Under the pieces are notes generated by a model, which was not told the origin of the DNA, made no database searches, and was given only the letters and a program-made list of their open reading frames with translations. 64,000 bases of DNA from Xylocopa sonorina (Eukaryota; Arthropoda; Insecta; Hymenoptera; Apidae): assembly GCF_050948175.1 (NCBI RefSeq), contig NW_027490112.1, positions 434,001 to 498,000 of the forward strand, given 5' to 3'. Position 1 is the stretch's first letter. Every line of letters begins with the position of its first letter. Position numbers and translations under genes: made by a program. This document shows, one piece after another, positions 39,744-52,849 of the stretch.

Positions 39744-42700
39744 AAAACGAGATATTGCACCTCATATCTATGTTTCATGATAAGATATAATATTCATTGC
39801 GAAGTGTTATGCATTCCTCGTATACGATTCAGATGAATGTAAATGCGACACTTCCTTGCAAGGAAATAGCGTTTGCAGTTGTCTACGTATCGTAGCAATA
39901 GAGTTCTTATGATTCCTAAAACGCGATATCGCATCTCATTTCTATGTTTCAAGGTAAGATATAATATGATTTGCGAAGTGTTATGTATTCCTCGTCTACA
40001 CTTCAAATGAATATAAATGCGACACTTCCTTGCAAGGAAATAGTGTTTGCAGATGTCTACGTATCGTAGCAATAGATTTCTAATGCTTTTTAAAACGCGA
40101 TATCGCATCTCATTTCTATGTTTCATGGTAAGATATAATATTATTTGCGAAGTGTCATGTATTCCTCGTCTACACTTCAAATGAATGTAAATGCGACACT
40201 TCCTTGCAAGGAAATAGCGTCTGCAGATGTCTACGTATCGAAGCAATAGAGTTCAAATGCTGCTTAAAACGAGATATTGCATCTCATTTCTATGTTTCAT
40301 GATAAGATATAATATTCATTGCGAAGTGTTATGCATTCCTCGTCTACGATTCAAATGAACGTAAATGCGACACTTCCTTGCAAGGAAATAGCGTTTGCAG
40401 ATGTCTACGTATCGTAACAATAGAGTTCTTATGATACTTAAAACGCGATATCGCATCTCATTTCTATGATTCATGGTAAGATATAATATGAATTGCGAAG
40501 TGTTATGTATTCCTCGTCTACACTTCAAATGAATGTAAATGCGACACTTCCTTGCAAGGAAATAGCGATTGCAGATGTCTACGTATCGTAGCAATAGATT
40601 TCTAATGCTTCTTAAAACGCGATATCGCATCTCATTTCTATGTTTCATGGTAAGATATAATATGATTTGCGAAGTGTCATGTATTCCTCGTCTACACTTC
40701 AAATGAATGTAAATGGGACAATTCCTTGCTAGGAAATAGCGTATGCAGATGTCTACGTATCGAAGCAATAGAGTTTAAATGCTTCTTAAAACGAGATACT
40801 GCATCTCATATCTATGTTTTATGATAAGATATAATATTCATTGCGAAGTGTTATGCATTCCTCGTCCACACATCAAATGAATGTAAATGCGACACTTCCT
40901 TGCATGGAAATAGCGTTTGCAGATGTCTACGTATCGAAGCAATAGAGTTCAAATGCATCTTAAAACGAGATATTGCATCTCATATCTATGTTTCATGATA
41001 AGATATAATATTCATTGCGAATTATTATGTATTCCTCGTCTAGACTTCAAATGAATGTAAATGCGACACTTCCGTGCCAGGAAATAGCGTCTGCAGATGT
41101 CTAGGTATCGTAGCAATAGAGTTCTAATGCTTCTTAAAGCGCGATATCGCATCTCATTTCTATGTTTCATGGTAAGATGTAATATGATTTGCGAAGTGTT
41201 ATGTATTCCTCGTCTACATTTCAAATGAATGTAAATGCGACACTTCCTCGCTAGGAAATAGTGTTTGCAGATGTCTACGTATCGTAGCAATAGATTTCTA
41301 ATGCTTTTTAAAACGCGATATCGCATTTCATTTCTGTGTTTCATGGTAAGATATAATATTATTTGCGAAGTGTCATGTATTCCTCGTCTACACTTCAAAT
41401 GAATGTAAATGCGACACTTCCTTGCTAGGAAATAGCGTCTGCAGATGTCTACGTATCGAAGCAATAGAGTTTATATGCTTCTTAAAACGAGATACTGCAT
41501 CTCATATCCATGTTTTATGATAAGATATAATATTCATAGCGAAGTGTTATGCATTCCTCGTATACGATTCAAATGAATGTAAATGCGACACTTCCTTGCA
41601 AGGAAATAGCGTTTGCAGTTGTCTACGTATCGTAGCAATAGAGTTCTTATGATTCTTAAAACGCGATATCGCATCTCATTTCTATGTTTCAAGGTAAGAT
41701 ATAATATGATTTGCGAAGTGTTATGTATTCCTCGTCTACACTTCAAATGAATATAAATGCGACACTTCCTTGCAAGGAAATAGTGTTTGCAGATGTCTAC
41801 GTATCGTAGCAATAGATTTCTAATGCTTTTTAAAACGCGATATCGCATCTCATTTCTATGTTTCATGGTAAGATATAATATTATTTGCGAAGTGTCATGT
41901 ATTCCTCGTCTACACTTCAAATGAATGTAAATGCGACACTTCCTTGCAAGGAAATAGCGTCTGCAGATGTCTACGTATCGAAGCAATAGAGTTCAAATGC
42001 TGCTTAAAACGAGATATTGCATCTCATTTCTATGTTTCATGATAAGATATAATATTCATTGCGAAGTGTTATGCATTCCTCGTCTACGATTCAAATGAAC
42101 GTAAATGCGACACTTCCTTGCAAGGAAATAGCGTTTGCAGATGTCTACGTATCGTAACAATAGAGTTCTTATGATACTTAAAACGCGATATCGCATCTCA
42201 TTTCTATGATTCATGGTAAGATATAATATGAATTGCGAAGTGTTATGTATTCCTCGTCTACACTTCAAATGAATGTAAACGCGACACTTCCTTGCAAGGA
42301 AATAGCGTTTGCAGATGTCTACGTATCTTAGCAATAGATTTCTAATGCTTCTTAAAGCGCGATATCGCACCTCATTTCTATGTTTCATGGAAAGATATAA
42401 TACGATTTGCGAAGTGTCATGTATTCCTCGTCTACACTTCAAATGAATGTAAATGCGATACTTCCTTGCTAGGAAATAGCGTCTGCAGATGTCTAGGTAT
42501 CGTAGCAATAGAATTCAAATGCTTCTTAAAACGAGATATTGCACCTCATATCTATGTTTCATGATAAGATATAATATTCATTGCGAAGTGTTATGCATTC
42601 CTCGTATACGATTCAAATGAATGTAAATGCGACACTTCCTTGCAAGGAAATAGCGTTTGCAGTTTTCTACGTATCGTAGCAATAGAGTTCTTATGATTCT

Positions 42701-45700
42701 TAAAACGCGATATCGCATCTCATTTCTATGTTTCGAGGTAAGATATAATATGATTTGCGAAGTGTTATGTATTCCTCGTCTACACTTCAAATGAATATAA
42801 ATGCGACACTTCCTTGCAAGGAAATAGTGTTTGCAGATGTCTACGTATCGTAGCAATAGATTTCTAATGCTTTTTAAAACGCGATATCGCATCTCATTTC
42901 TATGTTTCATGGTAAGATATAATATTATTTGCGAAGTGTCATGTATTCCTCGTCTACACTTCAAATGAATGTGAATGCGACACTTCCTTGCATGGAAATA
43001 GCGTCTGCAGATGTCTACGTATCGAAGCAATAGAGTTCAAATGCTGCTTAAAACGAGATATTGCATCTCATTTCTATGTTTCATGATAAGATATAATATT
43101 CATTGCGAAGTGTTATGCATTCCTCGTCTACGATTCAAATGAACGTAAATGCGACACTTCCTTGCTAGGAAATAGCGTCTGCAGATGTCTACGTATCGAA
43201 GCAATAGATTTCAAATGCTTCTTAAAACGAGATATTGCATCTCATATCTATGTTTCATGATAAGATATAATATTCATTGCGAAGTGTTATGCTTTTCCTC
43301 GTCTACGGTTCAAATGAATGTAAATGCGACACTTCCTTGCAAGGAAATAGCGTTTGCAAATGTCTACCTATCGTAGCAATAGTGTTCTAATTCTTCTTAA
43401 AACGCGATATCGCATCTCATTTCTATGTTTCGTGTTAAGATGTAATATGATTCGCGAAGTGTTATGTATACCTCGTCTACATTTCAAATGAATGTAAATG
43501 CGACACTTCCTTGCTAGGAAATAGCGTCTGCAGATGTCTAGGTATCGTAGCAATAGAGTTTTAATGCTTCTTAAAACGCGATATCGCATCTCATTTCTAT
43601 GTTTCATGGTAAGGTATAATATGATTTGCGAAGTGTTATGTATTCCTCGTCTACACCTCAAATGAATGTAAGTGCGACACTTCCTTGCAGGGAAATAGCG
43701 TTTGCAGATGTCTACGTATCGAAGCAATAGAGTTCAAATGCTTCTTAAAACGAGATATTGCGTCTCATATCTATGTTTCATGATAAGATATAATATTCAT
43801 TGCGAAGTGTTATGCTTTTCCTCGTCTACGGTTCAAATGAATGTAAATGCGACACTTCCTTGCAAGGAAATAGCGTTTGCAAATGTCTACCCATCGTAGC
43901 AATAGTGTTCTAATTCTTCTTAAAACGCGATATCGCACCTCATATCTGTGTTTCATGGTATGGTATAATATGATTTGCGAAGTGTTATGTATTCCTCGTC
44001 TACACTTCAAATGAATGTAAATGCGACACTTCCTTGCAAGGAAATAGCGCTTGCTGATGTCTACGTATTGTAGCAATGGATTTCTGATGCTTCTTAAAAC
44101 GCGATATCGCATCTCATTTCTATGTTTTATGGTAAGATATAATATGATTTGCGAAGTGTTATGTATTCCTCGTCTACACTTCAAGTGAATGTAAATGCGA
44201 CACTTCCTTGCAAGGAAATAGCGTTTGCAGATGTCTACGTATCGAAGCAATAGAGTTCAAATGCTTCTTAAAACGAGATATTGCATCTCATATCTATGTT
44301 TCATGATAAGATATAATATTCATTGCGAATTATTATGTATTCCTCGTCTAGACTTCAAATGAATGTAAATGCGACACTTCCTTGCCAGGAAATAGCGTCT
44401 GCAGATGTCTAGGTATCGTAGCAATAGAGTTCTAATGCTTCTTAAAACGCGATATCGCATCTCATTTCTATGTTTCGTGTTAAGATGTAATATGATTCGC
44501 GAAGTGTTATGTATACCTCGTCTACATTTCAAATGAATGTAAATGCGACACTTCCTTGCTAGGAAATAGCGTCTGCAGATGTCTAGGTATCGTAGCAATA
44601 GAGTTTTAATGCTTCTTAAAACGCGATATCGCATCTCATTTCTATGTTTCATGGTAAGGTATAATATGATTTGCGAAGTGTTGTGCATTCCTCGTCTACG
44701 ATTCAAATGAAAGTAAATGCGACACTTCCTTGCTAGGAAATAGCGTCTGCAGATGTCTACGTATCGAAGCAATAGATTTCAAATGCTTCTTAAAACGAGA
44801 TATTGCATCTCATATCTATGTTTCATGATAAGATATAATATTCATTGCGAAGTGTTATGCTTTTCCTCGTCTACGGTTCAAATGAATGTAAATGCGACAC
44901 TTCCTTGCAAGGAAATAGCGTTTGCAAATGTCTACCTATCGTAGCAATAGTGTTCTAATTCTTCTTAAAACGCGATATCGCATCTCATTTCTATGTTTCA
45001 TGGTAAGGTATAATATGATTTGCGAAGTGTTATGTATTCCTCGTCTACACTTCAAATGAATGTAAATGCGACACTTCCTTGCAAGGAAATAGCGTTTGCA
45101 GATGTCTACGTATCGTAGCAATGGATTTCTGATGCTTCTTAAAACGCGATATCGCATCTCATTTCTATGTTTTATGGTAAGATATAATATGATTTGCGAA
45201 GTGTTATGTATTCCTCGTCTACACTTCAAATGAATGTAAATGCGACACTTCCCTGCAAGGAAATAGCGTTTGCAGATGTCTACGTATCGAAGCAATAGAG
45301 TTCAAATGCTTCTTAAAACGAGATATTGCATCTCATATCTATGTTTCATGATAAGATATAATATTCATTGCGAATTATTATGTATTCCTCGTCTAGACTT
45401 CAAATGAATGTAAATGCGACACTTCCTTGCCAGGAAATAGCGTCTGCAGATGTCTATGTATCGTAGCAATAGAGTTCTAATGCTTCTTAAAACGCGATAT
45501 CGCATCTCATTTCTATGTTTCATGGTAAGATGTAATATGATTTGCGAAGTGTTATGTATTCCTCGTCTACATTTCAAATGAATGTAAATGCGACACTTCC
45601 TTGCAAGGAAATAGCGTTTGCAGATGTCTACGTATCGTAGCAATAGATTTCTAATGCTTCTTAAAACGCGATATCGCATCTCATTTCTATGTTTCATGGT

Positions 45701-45836
45701 AAGATATAATATGATTTGCGAAGTGTCATGTATTCCTCGTCTACACTTCAAATGAATGTAAATGCGACACTTCCTTGCTAGGAAATAGCGTCTGCAGATG
45801 TCTACGTATCGAAGCAATAGAGTTTAAATGCTTCTT
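39744..45836 (+). repeat. Block 5: regular trimer higher-order repeat (B-A-A or C-A-A)
   Basis: Landmark types run B-A-A in trimers starting at 39,744, 40,266, 40,962, 41,484, 42,006 and 42,528, with lone extra B units at 40,788 and 43,050. They continue as C-A-A or B-A-A from 43,224, 43,747, 44,270, 44,792 and 45,315. That makes eleven trimers of 522 bp (523 when class C is present). Some pairs of trimers form 1,044-bp units: 39,918-40,787 resembles 41,658-42,527 at an offset of 1,740, and 39.49-39.9 kb matches 42.28-42.7 kb at an offset of 2,784. This is the cleanest regular structure in the window. Confidence 0.85.
44967..45140 (+). repeat. Class A monomer (exemplar, 174 bp)
   Basis: This copy is very close to the class A consensus, taking the run aaaa before cgcgatatcgc as the arbitrary start. 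Diagnostic features are the palindrome GCGATATCGC, 'catttctatgtttcatggtaag', 'atatgatttgcgaagtg' and 'ctacacttcaaatg'. The main local difference is 'aaggta' for 'aagata'. Class A is the majority class across the window. Read on the minus strand it has one frame with no stop, because 174 is a multiple of three. It contains an EcoRV site (GATATC) inside the 10-bp palindrome. Confidence 0.93.
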
Positions 45837-46010
45837 AAAACGAGATACTGCATCTCATTTCTATGTTTCATGGTAAGATGTAATATGATTTGCGAAGTGT
45901 CATGTATTCCTCGTCTACACTTCAAATGAATGTAAATGCGACACTTCCTTGCTAGGAAATAGCGTCTGCAGATGTCTACGTATCGAAGCAATAGAGTTTA
46001 AATGCTTCTT

Positions 46011-46706
46011 AAAACGAGATACTGCATCTCATATCTATGTTTTATGATAAGATATAATATTCATAGCGAAGTGTTATGCATTCCTCGACTACGATTCAAA
46101 TGAATGTAAATGCGACACTTCCTTGCAAGGAAATAGCGTTTGCAGATGTCTACGTATCGTAGCAATAGATTTCTAATGCTTCTTAAAACGCGATATCGCA
46201 TCTCATTTCTATGTTTCATGGTAAGATATAATATGATTTGCGAAGTGTCATGTATTCCTCGTCTACACTTCAAATGAATGTAAATGCGACACTTCCTTGC
46301 TAGGAAATAGCGTCTGCAGATGTCTACGTATCGAAGCAATAGAGTTTAAATGCTTCTTAAAACGAGATACTGCATCTCATATCTATGTTTTATGATAAGA
46401 TATAATATTCATAGCGAAGTGTTATGCATTCCTCGACTACGATTCAAATGAATGTAAATGCGACACTTCCTTGTAAGGAAATAGCGTTTGCAGATGTCTA
46501 CGTATCGTAGCAATAGATTTCTAATGCTTCTTAAAACGCGATATCGCATCTCATTTCTATGTTTCATGGTAAGATGTAATATGATTTGCGAAGTGTTATG
46601 TATTCCTCGTCTACATTTCAAATGAATGCAAATGCGACACTTCCTCGCTAGGAAATAGTGTTTGCAGATGTCTACGTATCGTAGCAATAGATTTCTAATG
46701 CTTTTT
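46011..46706 (+). repeat. Dimer tandem duplication (348 bp)
   Basis: B-A pairs starting at 46,011 and 46,359 share 'ttatgataagatataatattcatagcg' and 'cctcgactacgattc'. The same 'cctcgactacg' variant recurs at about 52.88, 53.23, 56.88 and 57.23 kb inside the larger duplication. Confidence 0.65.
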
Positions 46707-48329
46707 AAAACGCGATATCGCATCTCATTTCTATGTTTCATGGTAAGATATAATATGATTTGCGAAGTGTCATGTATTCCTCGTCTACACTTCAAATGAA
46801 TGTAAATGCGACACTTTCTTGCAAGCAAATAGCGTTTGCAGATGTCTACGTATCGAAGCAATAGTGTTCAAATGCTTCTTAAAACGAGATATTGCATCTC
46901 ATATCTATGCTTCATGATAAGATATAATATTCATTGCGAAGTGTTATGCTTTTCCTCGTCTACGGTTCAAATGAATGTAAATGCGACACTTCCTTGCAAG
47001 GAAATAGCGTTTGCATATGTCTACGTATCGTAGCAATGGATTTCTGATGCTTCTTAAAACGCGATATCGCATCTCATTTCTATGTTTTATGGTAAGATAT
47101 AATATGATTTGCGAAGTGTTATGTATTCCTCGTCTACACTTCAAATGAATGTAAATGCGACACTTCCTTGCAAGGAAATAGCGTTTGCAGATGTCTACGT
47201 ATCGAAGCAATAGTGTTCAAATGCTTCTTAAAACGAGATATTGCATCTCATATCTATGCTTCATGATAAGATATAATATTCATTGCGAAGTGTTATGCTT
47301 TTCCTCGTCTACGGTTCAAATGAATGTAAATGCGACACTTCCTTGCAAGGAAGTAGCGTTTGCAGATGTCTACGTATCGTAGCAATAGAGGTCATATGAT
47401 TCTTAAAACGCGATATCGCATCTCATTTCTATGTTTCATGGTAAGATATAATATGACTTGCGAAGTGTTATGTATTCCTCGTCTACACTTCAAATGAATG
47501 TAAATACGACACTTCCTTGCAAGGAAATAGCGCTTGCAAATATCTGCCTATCGTAGCAATAGTATTCTAATGCTTCTTAAAATGCGATATCGCATCTCAC
47601 TTCTATGTTTCATGGTAAGTTATAATATGATTTGCGAAGTGTTATGTATTCCTCGTCCACACTTCAAATGAATGTAAATGCGACACTTCCTTGCAAGGAA
47701 ATAGCGATTGCAGATGTCTACCTATCGTAGCAATAGAGTTCTAATGCATCTTAAAACGCGATATCGCATCTCATTTCTATGTTTCATGGTAAGATATAAT
47801 ATGATTTGCGAAGTGTTATGTATTCCTCGTCTACACCTCAAATGAATGTAAATGCGACACTTCCTTGCAGGGAAATAGCGTTTGCAGATGTCTACGTATC
47901 GAAGCATTAGAGTTCAAATGCTTCTTAAAACGAGATATTGCATCTCATATCTATGTTTCATGATAAGATATAATATTCATTGCGAAGTGTTATGCATTCC
48001 TCGTCTACGATCCAAATGAATGTAAATGCGACACTTCCTTCCAAGGAAGTAGCGTTTGCAGATGTCTACGTATCGAAGCAATAGTGTTCTAAAGCTTCTT
48101 AAATCGCGATATCGCATCTCATTTCTATGTTTCATGGTAAGATATAATATGATTTGCGAAGTATCACGTATTCCCCGTCTACACTTCAAATGAATGTAAA
48201 TGCGACACTTCCTTGCAAGGAAATAGCGTTTGCAGATGTCTACGTATGGTAGCAATAGAGTTCTAATGCTTCTTAAAACGCGATATCGCATCTCATTTCT
48301 ATGTTTCATGGTAAGATATAATATGATTT

Positions 48330-50725
48330 GCGAAGTGTTATGTATTCCTCGTCTACACTTCAAATGAATGTAAATGCGACACTCGCTCGCTAGGAAATAG
48401 CGTTTGCAGATGTCTACGTATCGTAGCAATAGCTTTCTAATGCTTCCTAAAACGCGATATCGCATCTCATTTCTATGTTTCATGGTAAGATATAACATGA
48501 TTTGCGAAGTGTCATGTATTCCTCGTCTACACTTCAAATGAATGTGAATGCGATACTTCCTCGCTAGGAAATAGCGTTTGCAGATGTCTACGTATCGTAG
48601 CAATAGATTTCTAATGCTTTTTAAAACGGCTATGTCGCATCTCATTTCTATGTTTCATGGTAAGATATAATATGATTTGCGAAGTGTTATGTATTCCTCG
48701 TCTACACCTCAAATGAATGTAAATGCGACACTTCCTTGCAGGGAAATAGCGTTTGCAGATGTCTACGTATCGAAGCAATAGAGTTCAAATGCTTCTTAAA
48801 ACGAGATATTGCATCTCATATCTATGTTTCATGATAAGATATAATATTCATTGCGAAGTGTTATGCATTCCTCGTCTACGATTCAAATGAATGTAAATGC
48901 GACACTACCTTGCATGGAAATAGCTTTTGCAGATGTCTACGTATCGTAGCAATAGAGTTCTAATGCTTCTTAAAACGCGATATCGCATCTCATTTCTATA
49001 TTTCATGGTAAGATATAACATGATTTGCGAAGTGTTATGTATTCCTCGTCTACACTTCAAATGTATGTAAATGCGACACTTCCTTGCAAGGAAATAGCGT
49101 TTGCAGATGTCTACGTATCGAAGCAATAGAGTTCAAATGCTTCTTAAAACGCGATATCGCATCTCATTTCTATGTTTCATGGTAAGATATAAGATGATTA
49201 GCTATGTGTCATGTATTCCTCGTCTACACTTCAAATGAATGTAAATGCGACACTTCCTTCCAAGGAAATAGCGTTTGCAGATGTCTTCGTATCGTAACAA
49301 TAGAGTTCTTATGATACTTAAAACGCGATATCGCATCTCATTTCTATGATTCATGGTAAGATATAATATGATTTGCGAAGTGTTATGTATTCCTCGTCTA
49401 CACTTCAAATGAATGTGAATGCGATACTTCCTCGCTAGGAAATAGCGTTTGCAGATGTCTACGTATCGTAGCAATAGCTTTCTAATGCTTCCTAAAACGC
49501 GATATCGCATCTCATTTCTATGTTTCACGGTAAGATATAACATGATTTGCGAAGTGTCATGTATTCCTCGTCTACACTTCAAATGAATGTGAATGCGATA
49601 CTTCCTCGCTAGGAAATAGCGTTTGCAGATGTCTACGTATCGTAGCAATAGATTTCTAATGCTTTTTAAAACGGCTATATCGCATCTCATTTCTATGTTT
49701 CATGGTAAGATATAATATGATTTGCGAAGTGTTATGTATTCCTCGTCTACACCTCAAATGAATGTAAATGCGACACTTCCTTGCAGGGAAATAGCGTTTG
49801 CAGATGTCTACGTATCGAAGCAATAGAGTTCTTATAATTCTTAAAACGCGATATCGCATCTCATTTCTATGTTTCATGGTAAGGTATAATATGATTTGCG
49901 AAGTGTTATGTATTCCTCGTCTACACTTCAAATGAATGTAAATGCGACACTCGCTCGCTAGGAAATACCGTTTGCAGATGTCTACGTATCGTAGAAATAG
50001 AGTTCTAATACTTCTTAAAACGCGATATCGCATCTCCTTTCTATATTTCATGGTAAGATATAACATGATTTGCGAAGTGTTATGTATTCCTTGTCTACAC
50101 TTCAAATGTATGTAAATGCGACACTTCCTTGCAAGGAAATAGCGTTTGCAGATGTCTACGTATCGAAGCAATAGAGTTCAAATGCTTCTTAAAACGCGAT
50201 ATCGCATCTCATTTCTATGTTTCATGGTAAGATATAAGATGATTAGCTATGTGTCATGTATTCCTCGTCTACACTTCAAATGAATGTAAATGCGACACTT
50301 CCTTCCAAGGAAATAGCGTTTGCAGATGTCTTCGTATCGTAACAATAGAGTTCTTATGATACTTAAAACGCGATATCGCATCTCATTTCTATGATTCATG
50401 GTAAGATATAATATGATTTGCGAAGTGTTATGTATTCCTCGTCTACACTTCAAATGAATGTGAATGCGATACTTCCTCGCTAGGAAATAGCGTTTGCAGA
50501 TGTCTACGTATCGTAGCAATAGCTTTCTAATGCTTCCTAAAACGCGATATCGCATCTCATTTCTATGTTTCATGGTAAGATATAACATGATTTGCGAAGT
50601 GTCATGTATTCCTCGTCTACACTTCAAATGAATGTGAATGCGATACTTCCTCGCTAGGAAATAGCGTTTGCAGATGTCTACGTATCGTAGCAATAGATTT
50701 CTAATGCTTTTTAAAACGGCTATAT
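48330..50725 (+). repeat. Hexamer repeat of 1,045 bp, three related units
   Basis: The landmark 'aaaacggctat' with one extra base falls at 48,626, 49,671 and 50,716, exactly 1,045 bp apart (6 x 174 + 1). Upstream of each, two monomers share 'gcgatacttcctcgctagg', 'aatgcttcctaaaacg' and 'gataacatgatttgcg'. The second and third units match over most of their length, including 'agatgattagctatgtgtc' and 'gtcttcgtatcgtaac'. The first matches only over its last 300-500 bp. A fourth partial copy lies at about 55.98-56.82 kb. Confidence 0.75.
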
Positions 50726-51359
50726 CGCATCTCATTTCTATGTTTCATGGTAAGATGTAATATGATTTGCGAAGTGTTATGTATTCCTCGTCTACACTTC
50801 AAATTAATGTAAATGCGACACCTCCTTGTAAGGAAATTGCGTTTGCAGATGTCTACGTATCGAAGCAATAGAGTTCAAATGCTTCTTAAAACGAGATACT
50901 GCATCTCATATCTATGCTTCATGATAAGATATAATATTCATTGCGAAGTGTTATGCTTTTCCTCGTCTACGGTTCAAATGAATGTAAATGCGACACTTCC
51001 TTGCAAGGAAATAGCGTTTGCAGATGTCTACGTATCGTAGCAATGGATTTCTGATGCTTCTTAAAACGCGATATCGCATCTCATTTCTATGTTTTATGGT
51101 AAGATATAATATGATTTGCGAAGTGTTACGTATTCCTCGTCTACACTTCAAATGAATGTAAATGCGACACTTCCTTGCAAGGAAATAGCGTTTGCAGATG
51201 TCTACGTATCGAAGCAATAGTGTTCAAATGCTTCTTAAAACGAGATATTGCATCTCATATCTATGCTTCATGATAAGATATAATATTCATTGCGAAGTGT
51301 TATGCTTTTCCTCGTCTACGGTTCAAATGAATGTAAATGCGACACTTCCTTGCAAGGAA

Positions 51360-52317
51360 ATAGCGTTTGCAGATGTCTACGTATCGTAGCAATAGAGTTC
51401 ATATGATTCTTAAAACGCGATATCGCATCTCATTTCTATGTTTCATGGTAAGATATAACATGATTTGCGAAGTGTTATGTATTCCTCGTCTACACTTCAA
51501 ATGAATGTGAATGCCATACTTCCTCGCTAGGAAATAGCGTTTGCAGATGTCTACGTATCGTAGCAATAGCTTTCTAATGCTTCCTAAAACGCGATATCGC
51601 ATCTCATTTCTATGTTTCATGGTAAGATATAACATGAATTGCGAAGTGTTATGTATTCCTCGTCTACACTTCAAATGAATGTAAATGCGACACTTCCTTG
51701 CTAGGAAATAGCGTCTGCAGATGTCTAGGTATCGTAGCAATAGAGTTTTAATGCTTCTTAAAACGCGATATCGCATCTCATTTCTATGTTTCATGGTAAG
51801 ATGTAATATGATTTGCGAAGTGTTATGTATTCCTTGTCTACACTTCAAATTAATGTAAATGCGACACTTCCTTGTAAGGAAATTGCGTTTGCAGATGTCT
51901 ACGTATGGAAGCAATAGAGTTCAAATGCTTCTTAAAACGAGATACTGCATCTCGTATCTATGTTTCATGATAAGATACAATATTCATTGCGAAGTGTTAT
52001 GCATTCCTCGTCTACGATTCAAATGAAAGTAAATGCGACACTTCCATGCAAGGAAATAGCGCTTGCAGATGTCCACGTATTGAAGCAATAGAGTTCAAAT
52101 GCTTCTTAAAACGAGATATTGCATCTCATATCTGTGTTTCATGATAAGATATAATATTCATTGCGAAGTGTTATGCTTTTCCTCGTCTACGGTTCAAATG
52201 AATGTAAATGCGACACTTCCTTGCTGGGAAATAGCGTCTGCAGATGTCTAGGTATCGTAGCAATAGTGTTTTAATGCTTCTTAAAACGCGATATCGCATC
52301 TCATTTCTATGTTTCAT
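51360..52317 (+). repeat. Segmental duplicate, partner at about 63.04-64.00 kb
   Basis: About 0.96 kb matches at a constant offset of 11,683 bp, up to the window edge. Diagnostic shared rare changes are 'ctcgtatctatg' with 'gatacaatattc' (51,951 and 63,634), and 'agcgcttgcag' with 'gtccacgtattg'. Similar but less exact copies lie at about 54.19, 57.96 and 60.80 kb. The partner runs off the right edge. Confidence 0.75.
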
Positions 52318-52668
52318 GGTAAGATGTAATATGATTTGCGAAGTGTTATGCATTCCTCGTCTACGATTCAAATGAAAGTAAATGCGACACTTCCATGCAA
52401 GGAAATAGCGCTTGCAGATGTCCACGTATTGAAGCAATAGAGTTCAAATGCTTCTTAAAACGAGATATTGCATCTCATATCTGTGTTTCATGATAAGATA
52501 TAATATTCATTGCGAAGTGTTATGCTTTTCCTCGTCTACGGTTCAAATGAATGTAAATGCGACACTTCCTTGCTGGGAAATAGCGTCTGCAGATGTCTAG
52601 GTATCGTAGCAATAGTGTTCTAATGCTTCTTAAAACGCGATATCGCATCTCATTTCTATGTTTCATGG
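51970..52668 (+). repeat. Dimer tandem duplication (349 bp)
   Basis: The series 'gcattcctcgtctacgattc', 'aaagtaaatgcg', 'ccatgcaaggaaatagcgc', 'gtccacgtattgaag' and a class C monomer with 'cttgctgggaaatag' occurs at about 51,990 and again 349 bp later. The same pair occurs singly near 54.78, 58.44, 61.41 and 63.68 kb. Confidence 0.7.
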
Positions 52669-52849
52669 TAAGATGTAATATGATTTGCGAAGTGTCATGT
52701 ATTCCTCGTCTACACTTCAAATGAATGTAAATGCGACACTTCCTTGCTAGGAAATAGCGTCTGCAGATGTCTACGTATCGAAGCAATAGAGTTTAAATGC
52801 TTCTTAAAACGAGATACTGCATCTCATATCTATGTTTTATGATAAGATA

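Noticed and set aside
43185..43376. Recurrent short plus-strand open frames of about 60-100 residues
   Set aside because: They arise only where a one-base insertion (class C or E) shifts the frame between stops. They repeat with the satellite and have no gene context.
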